The translations under genes were made by a program, and so were the position numbers. This document shows, one piece after another, positions 54,901 through 63,800 of a stretch of 64,000 nt of DNA. The notes under the pieces are model-generated. The model worked only from the letters and a program-made list of their open reading frames with translations. It ran no database searches and had not been told where the DNA came from. Every line of letters starts with the position of its first letter. Within the stretch, counting starts at the first letter, position 1. Source of the DNA: Sporosarcina sp. 6E9 (GTDB lineage: Bacteria > Bacillota > Bacilli > Bacillales_A > Planococcaceae); NCBI RefSeq assembly GCF_017921835.1, contig NZ_JAGEMN010000001.1:2101874-2165873 (forward strand), read 5' to 3'.

Positions 54901-57900
54901 TGGTTGACTGCGTTAGGAAGAAGATAACATCTAGGTTTTCAATTTTTGGTAGGATTGAATTAATGGATGTGTGATTTTCTGCATCATCAATTCCGACTTC
55001 CCTTAATATCTCCCGTAGATTTTTTGAAGAACCATCGCCGATAATCCCTACAGATGGTGCAGGGTACAGTTCAACGTCTACCGTTACTGGGTGTGCCTTG
55101 ACATCAACATCTAATCTTTGTGTCACGAAATCATCCAGGGTAATTTCTAGTACGTAATTGCCTTCATTCAGCCCCGTAATTTCGTAACTGCCATTGATTT
55201 TACTGACTGCTTCATCGATCAAGTTTTCCTCTTCATCGAATAACTGAAGTTTAGCCTCAGTGATTTCTTGTCCTGTGAGTTTATTTGTAATGGTTCCTGA
55301 AATGGTTCCGCTATCTGAAACCTCTAACACGATTTTCTCAACGACTGGTTCTCCGTTGATAAACTCAACCGTCACTTCTTTCGTTGCGTATCCTTCTTTA
55401 CTGACTAATAATTTGTAAGACCCTTCATCGTGGAAAAGTTCATAGTTTCCATCTGAAGCTGATTTTGTATAAACGCCTGTATCGGCTACTTCGACTTTCG
55501 CTTGGAGTGGATTTCCATCAGAATCTTCAATGGAGCCAGACACCTTTCCGAATTGAACGTCCTGGATGTACTCAATACCATTCAACAATATTTTTTGTTG
55601 TGCGAATGTCCATCCGTTGAACGGCGATGCCCATGGTGATGCGGCATGTGTCGATAATAGCAAGTGCCCACTCGCTTCTGATACGCCTTTATACGAAATT
55701 CCGGTCCCTTCATAGCCATCCTTGACCGTACCGACTGTTGCAAGATGGCGGCCGGAATATTGGTTGAACCAAGCTAAGTGACCATTTTCAATTGTCGTTA
55801 AACCGACGCCTTTTTCGATTCCTTCAAAAATCGGATGATCAACGTCCGCTCTCAGACGAACATGCGTGTTTGCAGTATCTGAGCCATATTTCGCCGGGTC
55901 GCCACGGTATTCCCATAGTTGGCGCAAACTACCATAGCTCGGCCCCCATGTATCAGCAAATATTAGACTGACATCATTCTCTGCCGCGGCATTAATTAAT
56001 TCCTCCAGCGCAGCTTCGGTTGGTTTTTTCCCGCTGGAAGTATACGCTCCGTTTAGGTAAAGCACTTGATAACTGCCAATCTCGTCAATAATATCCCAAC
56101 CGCGTTCTTCCGCGGCAATATCATTAGCTGTTAAGAAACGGACGATTTCTCCGTTCAAATCATCTAATACGGCTACGTCTACTGGCGGCAGTTCAAAATT
56201 TAGGACCGTGTTTTTACCTGCCGTGATTGTCATTGGGACGATTGTATCGACATATCCTGCAAGCGAGAATAATACATCGAATGTTCCTTCTGATACTTCT
56301 GAAAACGTGTATGCACCGGATTCATCGGTATTCGTCTTAATGGGTGAATCAAGCATTGTAATCGAAACGTTTTCCAATGGGTTTCCAGTTCGTTTATCAG
56401 TTACTTCTCCTGATGCTGAACCATAGCCCGCAACTTCCATTTCGTAATTGTTAATTTCGCTAAATCCTGAGATAAATGTGATTTCCTCAGTGATTTGTTT
56501 GTAGCCATAAGCTGCAATTTTCACCGTATACGTTCCCGGCCTCATTGAAAGGGCATATTCACCTTTTTCGTCGGCTTCTGTGAATTTTTCCGAATCAACT
56601 ACAGAAACTTTTGCTGCCACAGGCTCGCCTTCACGATTCGTAATCTTTCCGGAAATTGTTCCTTCAGAAACGAAGCTGAAAATACCCGTGTCATCTGCGG
56701 CGATAACTTGTCCTTCCGCTAAGGCAACACCATTTGTGCTTGAATAATTCAAGCTAATCATGCGGAGAAGCTCTCCCGAATAAACGTCATAGATTTTCAA
56801 GTTAGACGAAAGGTCGGTTATATAAAGATTTCCGTTTCCGGATATCGATCCGCTATTCAGCATGAGACTGCCATTATCCGTTTCCCAAACGAGTTTTCCA
56901 TTCGATTTGTTAAACGCTTTAATGATTGGCGTATCTGCTGAACCGACTATGACTAGATTATCGTAAACAATCGGACTTCCCGCTTCGGTATTTCCGATGT
57001 TGGGAACAGTCCATAGCTCGGTCCCGTCATTTGCATCGAATGCGCGTAACGTTCCTCTTCCCCCGTCTAAATTGGTGGAAACCGCATAAACAACGCCGTC
57101 TTCGTAAACTGGATTTGCAGCAAATCCTTCATTTTGGACAGTCTTTTTCCACTGTTCTTCTCCGTTTTCAAGCGATAATGAAGTTAATGTTCTAGATTGA
57201 TAGGTTCCGACAAATAGTGAATCTTGGCCTAACGCCCCTCCGAAATAAGTTGTGTTACCGACTTCTTTCGACCAGATTTCACCACCCGTATTTGCATTTA
57301 ATGCAATGACTTTTGCATTTGGTTGCGCATGAGATGTGATGTACAAAACACCGTCATGATAAATTGGCGATTCGTAAATAGCTGGATAAGCTAAGCGTGT
57401 CGACCATTTTTTCATGCCTGAATTCAGGTCGATTGCGTGGACTTGATAATCTCCTCCGCCCGCTACATAGACAACGCCATTTACGATTGTCGGAGTGGAC
57501 CGGTTCATATTCCCCGTCCCGATAGCCCATAGTTCTTCACCGCTGTCTTGATCGATTGCAACAATATATCCGCGGTCCGTCGTAAACACGACTTTCCCGT
57601 CCGATACGACTGGCGAAGAAAACACCATCGCGCCTGGAGATGCATAACTCCAAGAAGCTGTGAGACTTTCTGCATCAATCTCCGCGTTGCTTACTGCGTT
57701 TCTCGAATAGTTATTTCGAGCGGTTGCCCAACCTTCTGCTGAATCAATCGAAATGGATTCGACTACGATTGAAATTGTTTTGTTTTCTTGATTTACCGGT
57801 ATCGAAACTGTTTTTTGCTTGATACCAGATCCACTGATGACAAACGTATATTCATCAATCGGAATATCCGTTAATTTGAATTTACCTTGATCATCTGTGC

Positions 57901-59830
57901 GTACTGTATTTATAGGCGTGTTTTTAATTCGAACGTATGCATGTGGAACTGGGTCACCATTTTCATACGTGACTGTTCCTGTAACATCAACGACTTCAGA
58001 TTGTTGTAAAGTCCAATTTTTCGTTGATACTTCACCTTTTATCACTTCGACTGTTTCCTTTAGTAATTGGTAACCAAATGATTGTATTTCGACTTTGTGC
58101 GTCCCTTCCCGGATTTTGAAGTTGAATAAACCATCGTCTTTTATCGATACGCGAAGGTCTTCTTCTGGAAAATATAGTTCCCCAGGAATCGGATTTCCTT
58201 TTTCATCTTTCAATGTTCCATCAAGCGTCCCCGCGAATGAAGCTTCCGTGACTGCTTGATAAACGTTGACTATCCCCTTACCATAACTGTCGTTTGGTAA
58301 ATTGCCCATATGACTTTCAGTTCTAGCTGTGTTTTCCAATAAGTCAGCTACTTCATCAATGGATAGATTCGGTTGACTTTGCAAGATTAAAGCGATTGCG
58401 CCGGCAACATGCGGTGTAGCCATTGACGTTCCGCTTTTTACACCGTATCCGCCATTTGGCACTGCCGAATAAATTTGATGTCCCGGTGCGGAAACTTCGG
58501 GTTTCACATGACGAACGCGTTCACCATTTTCATCTGGCCAGAATACGGGCCCTCTACTCGAAAATGAAGCGATTTGGTCATGACGATCGGTCGCGCCAAT
58601 TGAAAACGATTCGATAAAGCTTCCTGGCGATCCAACCGTTTGCGGTCCTGGCCCATCATTTCCAGCTGCGAATAATGGGAAAATTCCTGCCGCTACCCAA
58701 GCTTGTACACCTGGCAAAAATTCTGTACGATATGAATCGGCACTTCCCCATGAGTTATTGACTACATCTGGCGCTTTACTTGGATCTCCACCTGGCGCTA
58801 GAAACCATTCGAAAGCTTGGTGAATACCGGATGCTGTCGCTCTTCCGTTATCATCGAATATTTTTGCAGCAATCCAGTCTGCGTCTGGTGCCACACCTAT
58901 CGGTTCACCATTTCCGCCACCAACTGCGGATCCGGCGACATGCGTGCCGTGCCCGTGCCCATCATTTGGCGTTTGGTACCCACTACCCGATACATCTATC
59001 CATGAATATTGATGTTGTCCATCACGTCCCCGGTAATTATGTCGCAAGGCTTCATGCTTTTCGGTAACGCCTGTATCCATAATCCCGACGACGATTCCTT
59101 TACCTTGCAGGTCATATTCACCCCATACTCTCGGTGCAAATATTTTCTCTAACCCCCACTCTGGCAGACGCGGTTTTGTTTCCTCCGCTTCAAATTCTGG
59201 CATTAGAATTTCAATATCTTCAGTAATGCTCTTTATATCTTTTCTCTTCGCAAGTTTTTCTAGTGCGTCCTTCGTAACCGTTGCTGCAATACCATTAATC
59301 ACCCATAGCTGCTGAATATTACTGACTTCTTTAGATTTCTCTAAAGTTTTCAGATGTTTCACCATGTCAGCTTGAGATGATTTTGCAACTGTTTGAAGTT
59401 GGTCGACGACAGTTTCCGCTTTGTCTATTTTACTTTTAGCGGATAGTGATTTAGACAGTTTGGTTAAATCAACAGCATCTTTCATTTTGATAATGACATC
59501 TACTGTTTCTTCTTTTTCCAGCACTGTCATGACTGTCGCTTCTACTTTCCCATCCATCACAAATAAGTCTTCAGCTGGTTTTTCTTCCGAAGACAAATCA
59601 TCAAGTAAACTTGGTATTTTATACTCGTTTACTTTGTTATCGTTATTTGGTTGTTTTTCTAATTCAATGTCTTTTTCTTTCACTTTTTCCAACTTCACTT
59701 CTTCATCAAACGTTAAGTCCGAAGTGCCAGCCGTTTGTGCTGCCGCTTGTTGTGGAAATATTAAAGGTACAAGTAGCAATAAAATCATAAAGATTGAAAA
59801 CATTTTCTTTGCAGCTTTTGATTCATGCAT
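48986..59830 (-). CDS. Giant S8 protease with PQQ-type propeller, five ThuA/GATase-like domains and CWB2 repeats
   Basis: About 3614 aa, exported and wall-bound. I chose ATG 59830, ten bases after AGGGGGG; the TTG two codons earlier is the alternative. Counting from that TTG: signal peptide to about 34, propeptide to about 215, triad Asp254 (GIMDTGVTE), His296 (HGHGTHVAG), Ser471 (SGTSMATPHV). Three carboxypeptidase-regulatory-like units follow (about 530-700). A PQQ-like beta-propeller spans about 703-1049 (repeats such as VYVAGGGDYQVHAIDLNSG). Five Rossmann-like domains of about 200 residues lie at about 1219-1429, 1596-1805, 1970-2189, 2356-2566 and 2734-2930, separated by paired carboxypeptidase-regulatory-like units. 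Ig-like domains (about 2935-3320) and three CWB2 repeats (about 3327-3616) close it. The reading frame is intact throughout. Confidence 0.93.
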   Translation of the reverse strand: MHESKAAKKMFSIFMILLLLVPLIFPQQAAAQTAGTSDLTFDEEVKLEKVKEKDIELEKQPNNDNKVNEYKIPSLLDDLSSEEKPAEDLFVMDGKVEATVMTVLEKEETVDVIIKMKDAVDLTKLSKSLSAKSKIDKAETVVDQLQTVAKSSQADMVKHLKTLEKSKEVSNIQQLWVINGIAATVTKDALEKLAKRKDIKSITEDIEILMPEFEAEETKPRLPEWGLEKIFAPRVWGEYDLQGKGIVVGIMDTGVTEKHEALRHNYRGRDGQHQYSWIDVSGSGYQTPNDGHGHGTHVAGSAVGGGNGEPIGVAPDADWIAAKIFDDNGRATASGIHQAFEWFLAPGGDPSKAPDVVNNSWGSADSYRTEFLPGVQAWVAAGIFPLFAAGNDGPGPQTVGSPGSFIESFSIGATDRHDQIASFSSRGPVFWPDENGERVRHVKPEVSAPGHQIYSAVPNGGYGVKSGTSMATPHVAGAIALILQSQPNLSIDEVADLLENTARTESHMGNLPNDSYGKGIVNVYQAVTEASFAGTLDGTLKDEKGNPIPGELYFPEEDLRVSIKDDGLFNFKIREGTHKVEIQSFGYQLLKETVEVIKGEVSTKNWTLQQSEVVDVTGTVTYENGDPVPHAYVRIKNTPINTVRTDDQGKFKLTDIPIDEYTFVISGSGIKQKTVSIPVNQENKTISIVVESISIDSAEGWATARNNYSRNAVSNAEIDAESLTASWSYASPGAMVFSSPVVSDGKVVFTTDRGYIVAIDQDSGEELWAIGTGNMNRSTPTIVNGVVYVAGGGDYQVHAIDLNSGMKKWSTRLAYPAIYESPIYHDGVLYITSHAQPNAKVIALNANTGGEIWSKEVGNTTYFGGALGQDSLFVGTYQSRTLTSLSLENGEEQWKKTVQNEGFAANPVYEDGVVYAVSTNLDGGRGTLRAFDANDGTELWTVPNIGNTEAGSPIVYDNLVIVGSADTPIIKAFNKSNGKLVWETDNGSLMLNSGSISGNGNLYITDLSSNLKIYDVYSGELLRMISLNYSSTNGVALAEGQVIAADDTGIFSFVSEGTISGKITNREGEPVAAKVSVVDSEKFTEADEKGEYALSMRPGTYTVKIAAYGYKQITEEITFISGFSEINNYEMEVAGYGSASGEVTDKRTGNPLENVSITMLDSPIKTNTDESGAYTFSEVSEGTFDVLFSLAGYVDTIVPMTITAGKNTVLNFELPPVDVAVLDDLNGEIVRFLTANDIAAEERGWDIIDEIGSYQVLYLNGAYTSSGKKPTEAALEELINAAAENDVSLIFADTWGPSYGSLRQLWEYRGDPAKYGSDTANTHVRLRADVDHPIFEGIEKGVGLTTIENGHLAWFNQYSGRHLATVGTVKDGYEGTGISYKGVSEASGHLLLSTHAASPWASPFNGWTFAQQKILLNGIEYIQDVQFGKVSGSIEDSDGNPLQAKVEVADTGVYTKSASDGNYELFHDEGSYKLLVSKEGYATKEVTVEFINGEPVVEKIVLEVSDSGTISGTITNKLTGQEITEAKLQLFDEEENLIDEAVSKINGSYEITGLNEGNYVLEITLDDFVTQRLDVDVKAHPVTVDVELYPAPSVGIIGDGSSKNLREILREVGIDDAENHTSINSILPKIENLDVIFFLTQSTSSVTLPVLQSLLDEADKHGVSIIFGDDYYTGSGINHLVNRLGDPEARTQHSNTTNSAGYVVIEENPIFGKAEVDEFINLLVPARSSVASFDGYSGYPLAYIKHENNDRVHGLGAAYKPRTADSMELLLSGHALGLLRNSDAYTKEGKEIFVNSILWASYIEFNEVQGTVTNEEGEPLLAYVEMPSEGLGEWTDPETGAYNFGSIDGEFELIVNAFGYETYSQEVTVDENLEALNIVMNVKDDNGSINGTFIDENTLEGIHEAQIEVVDYPRSATTSVSGQFTIDRLEPGTYTLLVEKEGYVLQEFDVEVKASEEKVFERTMKPTPKIGVVVDAQGTSTLSLKTYLTSRGYEVEQILYTDVERIQEFDLIFANSDYNNSLMPDKEQFASFINELDRTETSVIWTGSHGPRGSIPFLIEHMGMPTSDVKGNLPSASRELTATILEDHPILEGVVVDENNAFTFPTTYYYGFEGYTGKTIAEASHVTLGELGSFIAYGGRTLNSSEVLLSTMVFGSGFSTDAYFDKNRERIVNNAITWALDNEEQYVGELHGTIKNNMDRGVQSTITVEETGYTFETESDGSFFFAEDTGTYTLKIKAFGHQTESFEVDIVRGEQTEKTLVITSGEAGIIKGQVKAEDTNSGIEGATIQVLGTPLKTTTDTKGNYEVQVPVGEYQVRVTAAGYSPQIVTASVANNKEVTVNFTVTVSEKIAFVGSTANGNRMLPFLEAEGYDADFWLNSTIDALMAELDNYRLVILNDRHSSSMPEAKFKEFIELADDLGVSIIFTGQYANGTIVDLHNFYNDPGAQASGYVPTAYDYEVLEEHPIFLGYEVGDKITVLQHSNPASNVQYNVFESYSGTTIGDIVHDERGRIGGGVAYDFRTTSNVHILLGGLHVGSYGHPEDRWAEGGKRIFTNAIDWALNASLGEVNGTVTDAEGNPIEGATITIPSQSLTTKTNSEGTYRLGVGIGEHEVRVQALGYISQTEVAHVEQLGDVVELNFEMAKTDRMSVFGKVADMNKKGIADASLTLISPENKFEKVEMTNKEGTYQFDQLLAGDYEITLEANGYQTVKRTFMLEAGEELELDFTLSEFNIAVLGDINNDLEKFFADNEFPAQSRAWDIVDDVYNYDVIVVNSGKGTTEQVNKLIAESDKHETSLIFVDTWGPDGSMKLLEKATGNPTRAKQGYNEGAVFIEVENQHEIFAGLKDNVKIHSEKSPYATFENYEGIELASMIVDDENKGAAIAYDFKGKNHMQVLLSSYAVTNIIGPNRGWTEDGKQLFLQTVEWARDGVQQLPEVPAWTVENDILTDGDFEVSGTAEYRSTVTILHGEEVLATIEPTKDNTFETEITGLDHGQYELTLKASNFAGEVTSEEVLHVFVDTKSPELEVSSPTDNFVTGKEVVEVKGTVFDDNLDRLLVNDEALEVKNGEFLKKLILEEGTHTITVTAHDALGHETTIERQVTVKLSAPIITDIEPATDQTVKPGDQVEISFRSETEGGEASFTVQLPGQSQTQATSSNAMEEVSPGVYKGTWNAPDINLKDAVVIVELIDTAGNKTSEEATGKITIITEEEVPELPIIKDVQPATDMTIEAGTEIEVSFRSESEGGEAKFSVQLPSQANVPSSSKNPMVEVEPGLYKGTWTAPNIALESAVIEVELTDTNGNKVTQEAKGKVTILPDEVEEPTGVDRISDANRYLTAIEISQEGWTKSDTIVLARGDNYADALAGVPFAHQLNAPILLTLPNDLYEETLAEIARLGAKKVVILGGESAISAKVAGELKAAGLTVERISGSDRFETAAKIASEMESSDKVIIANGMDFPDALSVAAHAAKSGMPILLTQADKLPVKTVEALERLGATKTIVVGGKTVVSEKVVKQLPKPTTLSGADRYETNIAIAEHFNVTSKHMYVATGQNYADALTGAVLAAKNDSAVLLVHARIPDVVTTYISDQDLKRLTIFGGESAVSKKVANELEELLQ

Positions 59831-59928
59831 TGTCAATGATCCCCCCTATGCTTTTTGTTCGCTTACCATTGAACCGAAAAAAACAATCCCCCTTGTGTCA
59901 TATTCTCCCTATTACAGGAACCGTCATA

Positions 59929-59957
59929 ATTGTAACAAAGTTCTGCCTATTAATCTA
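59929..59957 (-). promoter_or_regulatory. Promoter of the giant protease gene (shared layout)
   Basis: Minus-strand TAGATT (59957-59952), 17-base spacer ending ACTTTGT, TACAAT (59934-59929), with an upstream AT-rich block (ACTAATATAAATATTCA) like that of the 2045-aa gene. Confidence 0.65.
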
Positions 59958-60073
59958 CGAGATGTTTGAATATTTATATTAGTTTACTATATTTAGGTGA
60001 CTTTACCTAGTTTTTTTGGGGATGGGTGTATTATTATCTAGCTTTGGAGGGGATTGAGTGGAGAATGAGTTCC

Positions 60074-60125
60074 GGTTTTGGTTTTTGCACTTAGTGGGCT
60101 TGGGTAATTCGGGGTTTGTTGAAAT
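60074..60125 (+). repeat. Leader element copy 6
   Basis: GGTTTTGGTTTTTGCACTTA then GTGGGCTTGGGTAATTCGGG and GTTTGTTGAAATTGGGCGG, leading into array 8. Confidence 0.9.
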
Positions 60126-60312
60126 TGGGCGGAGATATTTGGCGATTGCGCGGACATCATGCGTGATTTTAGCTAATTGGGTGGACATAATGATAGATTG
60201 GGCGGACAACCGGGCGCGGGCCGGCGATTGCGCGGACATCTTTGAGGAAAGAACGGACATAATTGGCGGTTTCTTGAGATTAAGGGGAGATAATGCTGAA
60301 TTGCGCGGAGAA
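60126..60312 (+). repeat. Phased motif array 8, type A part
   Basis: Cores at 60132, 60153, 60184, 60205, 60235, 60256, 60287 and 60308: steps 21, 31, 21, 30, 21, 31, 21, the same cycle as arrays 2 and 3. Confidence 0.95.
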
Positions 60313-60320
60313 GGGATTTA

Positions 60321-60376
60321 GGTTTTGGTTTTTGCACTTAGTGGGCTTGGGTAATTCGGGGTCGGGGTTTGTTGAG
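60321..60376 (+). repeat. Leader element copy 7
   Basis: Same element as copy 6 with a small GGGGTC insertion; here it introduces the B-type segment. Confidence 0.9.
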
Positions 60377-60377
60377 A

Positions 60378-60800
60378 TTGGGCGGACTTCGCAAACTAGG
60401 GAGAGGACTTCAAAGCCGATTGCGCGGAATTCACGGACCAGGGAGAGGACTTCCCACCCAATTGCGCGGAATTCGAAAATGGAGAGGACTTCAACCCCGA
60501 TTGCGAGGACTTCTCGAACCAGGGAGAGGACTTCAAAGCCGATTGCGCGGAATTCGAAAATGGAGAGGACTTCAACCCCGATTGCGAGGACTTCTCGAAC
60601 CAGGGAGAGGAATTCAAAGCCGATTGCGCGGAATTCGAAAATGGAGAGGACTTCAACCTAGATTGCGAGGACTTCACGAACCAGGGAGAGGAATTCAAAA
60701 GCAATTGCGCGCAATTCGAAAATACAGAGGACATCAACCCCAATCACGCGGAATTCACGAACCAGGGAGAGGACTTCCCACCCAATCGCGCGCAATTCGC
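60378..60800 (+). repeat. Motif array 8, type B part (21 copies)
   Basis: Alternating GCGGAATTC and GAGAGGACTTC cores at 60385, 60406, 60427, 60448, 60469, 60487, 60508, 60529, 60550, 60568, 60589, 60610, 60631, 60649, 60670, 60691, 60712, 60730, 60751, 60772 and 60793. Most steps are 21; every fourth one is 18 (after the GAAAATGG variant). ORFs on both strands here follow from steps divisible by three and are not taken as genes. Confidence 0.95.
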
Positions 60801-60818
60801 CAGCAGTTAATTGAATTC

Positions 60819-60863
60819 AAAAAAACTAGAATCCATTAGATGTTCCTAATGGATTCTAGCTTT
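60819..60863 (-). terminator. Terminator of the edge protease gene
   Basis: AACTAGAATCCATTAG / CTAATGGATTCTAG stem followed on the minus strand by TTTTTTTGAATT; third near copy of this hairpin. Confidence 0.9.
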
Positions 60864-60876
60864 ATTAAACTTTGAC

Positions 60877-63800
60877 TTACTGTACTAGTTTTGTCAGCTC
60901 GTCGGATACTTTTTTACTTACTGCGGATTCGCCGCCGAAAATTGTGACGCGTTCAAAGTCTTGATCTGTGATGAACTTGGACGCTGCTTTCGGTACGGAG
61001 TGACCGACTAAAATGATTGTGCTGTCATTTTTAGCTGCTAAAGGTGCGCCGGATAAAGCATCTGCGAAAGTTAATCCTGTCGCAGCATATACGTGGTTGC
61101 TTTCAACACCGAAATGTTTTGCAACTTCGATATTTGTTCCGAAACGATCCTCGCCTGCTAAACGTGTTGTATTAGGTAGAGCCAATTCAACTAGTTGTGA
61201 TACAGCTGATGTTCCACCAATTACATACGTTTTTGTTGCGTTAAGATTTTTGACTGCTTCTTTAGTTTCTTTTGAAAGCTTTTTCGCTTCTGTCAACAGA
61301 ATTGGCAAGCCTTCTTGTGCTGCATGTGATGCAACGGATAATGCATCCGGGAAGTTCATGCCGTTTACAACAACTACTTTATCTGTTCCTTCTGGAGAAA
61401 CTTTGGTAGCGATTTTCGCTGCTGTATCGAAACGGTTCTTCCCTGCAACTCTTTCTACTTCAAAGTCTGCTGCAAGCTGAGTCTCTACCGCTTTACTGAT
61501 GGCGGATTCTCCACCTAATAGAACAACTTTCTTTGTGCCAAGGCGTTTAAGTTCATCCAATGTTGAGTCATAAACCTTTTTGCTTCCTGTTAAAAGAATA
61601 GGAGCATTCAATTTATGCGCATAAGGGACGCCCGCTAAAGCATCTGCGTAGTCATCTCCGCGTGCAAGAACTACTGTTTCTGCTGATTCCCAACCTTTTT
61701 TACTTACTTCAACTGAAGTATCAAAACGGTCGCTTCCAGAAACGCGTGAAACACTTTCGCGGTAAACTTCTACTTCCTTAATCGTTGTATTACCAGCAAT
61801 GTCAATCACTTTAAGTTCAAAGACGTTTTTGCCTGGTTCTACGGAAACTTCAGTTGTTACTTCTTTGTCGAATGCGACCATGTCGTAGCCTGATTGATCT
61901 TGAGCGAATGCTTCACTTCCATCAACATAGTAGCTGATTTCGTCAAAGTTATCCGTCAAGTGTGCGACTAGATTCACTTTTGTTGTATCACTATTTACGA
62001 CAGCTGGTGCATCGGCTTCAAGCCCTGGAGCTGTTGTGTCAATAATTACAAATCGGCTGTTCGATAATGATGCTTCGTTGCCTGCAACATCTTTCGCGTA
62101 AAGAGAAATGATGTGCGATCCATCTTCATCAAAAGTAACTGTTGTATCGTAACTGTAATTGCCTTTTTCTTTATTCCAAACTAGTTCAACGTCTTGACCG
62201 TTCACTTTAAACTCAACAACTTTAGAGTTATCTGAAACAGTACCAGTTACTTGAACCTCATTTGTGTTAAAGACTTCACCAGTTCCTGGTGTTGTAGGCG
62301 AAATTACTGGTGGTGTATTATCGTTCACACCACTAATTAAATATTCTGTTGTATTCCCTGCATAGTCTTCAGCTACTACTGAAATAGTAGTACCGGAAGG
62401 AAGCTTTTTGTCAAATGTATGTTCAGACTCTTCACCGTTTGTAGCGGTAACAGATTCACCGTTTACGAGTAATTCTGCATAAGCGATGCCTGAACGCTCA
62501 TCTGTAGCTCCAAATGTTACTTTATTGCCATCTAGACTTGCAGTTACTACTGGGGCAACAGTATCAACAATAACAGGGATTTGAACTTTTTGAGCTTCTT
62601 TTCCTGGTAAGTCAATTGTTGTTGCAATCTCATAGTAATATTGGCCGTCTGCAGCTGGTTTGTTTTTAATCTTTCCATCCCAAGCAACAGAAGGATTCAG
62701 TCTATATGGTAAAGCTCCACCTGAACCACCATCGAAATAGTTCTTACGAATGTTGTTCTCGGATTTAATCTTGCGTACTACATTTTTGTTTGCGTCTAGC
62801 ACATTGTATTCTGCTAATTTCGCATTACGCAGGAATGATAAGAGTGGAATAACTTCATCATTCGCACCGTCACCATTTGGTGAAATTGCGATTTTTGAAG
62901 TTGAGCGTTTTCCTGTTAATGGATCTACACCTAAGTAACAGTATCCGTCTCCACAGTCAAATAACATTGCTGCCTGCTCATAGAATGAATCATTTCCGTC
63001 ATACGCTAGTTTGTCAAGTACAGGTGCTGCGTTCCAATCACCTTTGAAACCAACATATGGAACAGATAGTTCTGGATACGTATCTGTAGGGTCTGTTAAT
63101 TTAACAAAGCCTTCTACAAAATATCCATTTTCAAAGAATGTATCAATTGGCTCATTGTATGCCCAATCCACTGCATCCGTCAGATCAAGAGTAACTTCAA
63201 AAGTTACGCTTTCATTTGCAGGAATTGTAATTTCATCAGTACTGAATGAAATTGGGAACTCACCTAACCACGGTGAACCTTCTTCAATTGTTCCATCTTT
63301 GAAGATACCGCCAGCTTCTAATTCATTATGTTTCTGGTCAATTACAAAGTCCGTTTGTACGTTACCGTCAACATTATACGTAACTGCTTTATCAGACACG
63401 TTTTCTGCTTTCAAAGTAAACGTAACGTTGTCGCCGATTTCTTTTAAGGCAACTTTTCCTAGATTTGATTCAACTTCTGTAACAACTACAGGCGTACTCA
63501 ATGCAGCATGAAGTTGCATTAAACCAGCACCTTGACGGCGTGGTGAATACGGGTTACCCAATCCATAATGGTTATTATATAACCCTTTGTCTTCTACTAG
63601 GCGACTCGTATTCATCAAAATGTTTTTAGCCATTTCAACACGAGCTTTTCCTTCTAAATCGAAATCTTCGTCAACACGTTGGAGTACAATTGCAGATCCA
63701 CCCGATACATGCGGTGCTGCCATTGATGTACCACTCATCGTTCCGTATTGATCGTTTTGGAATGTCGACAAAATATTTCCACCCGGTGCTGTAATCTCAG

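Noticed and set aside
60293..60839. Long ORFs on both strands within array 8 (up to about 156 codons) with peptide repeats such as RGLQSRLRGIRKW
   Set aside because: They arise because steps of 18 and 21 are divisible by three, so any frame without a stop in the unit stays open. Several frames are open at once, no ribosome site is present, and the same happens in the other arrays.
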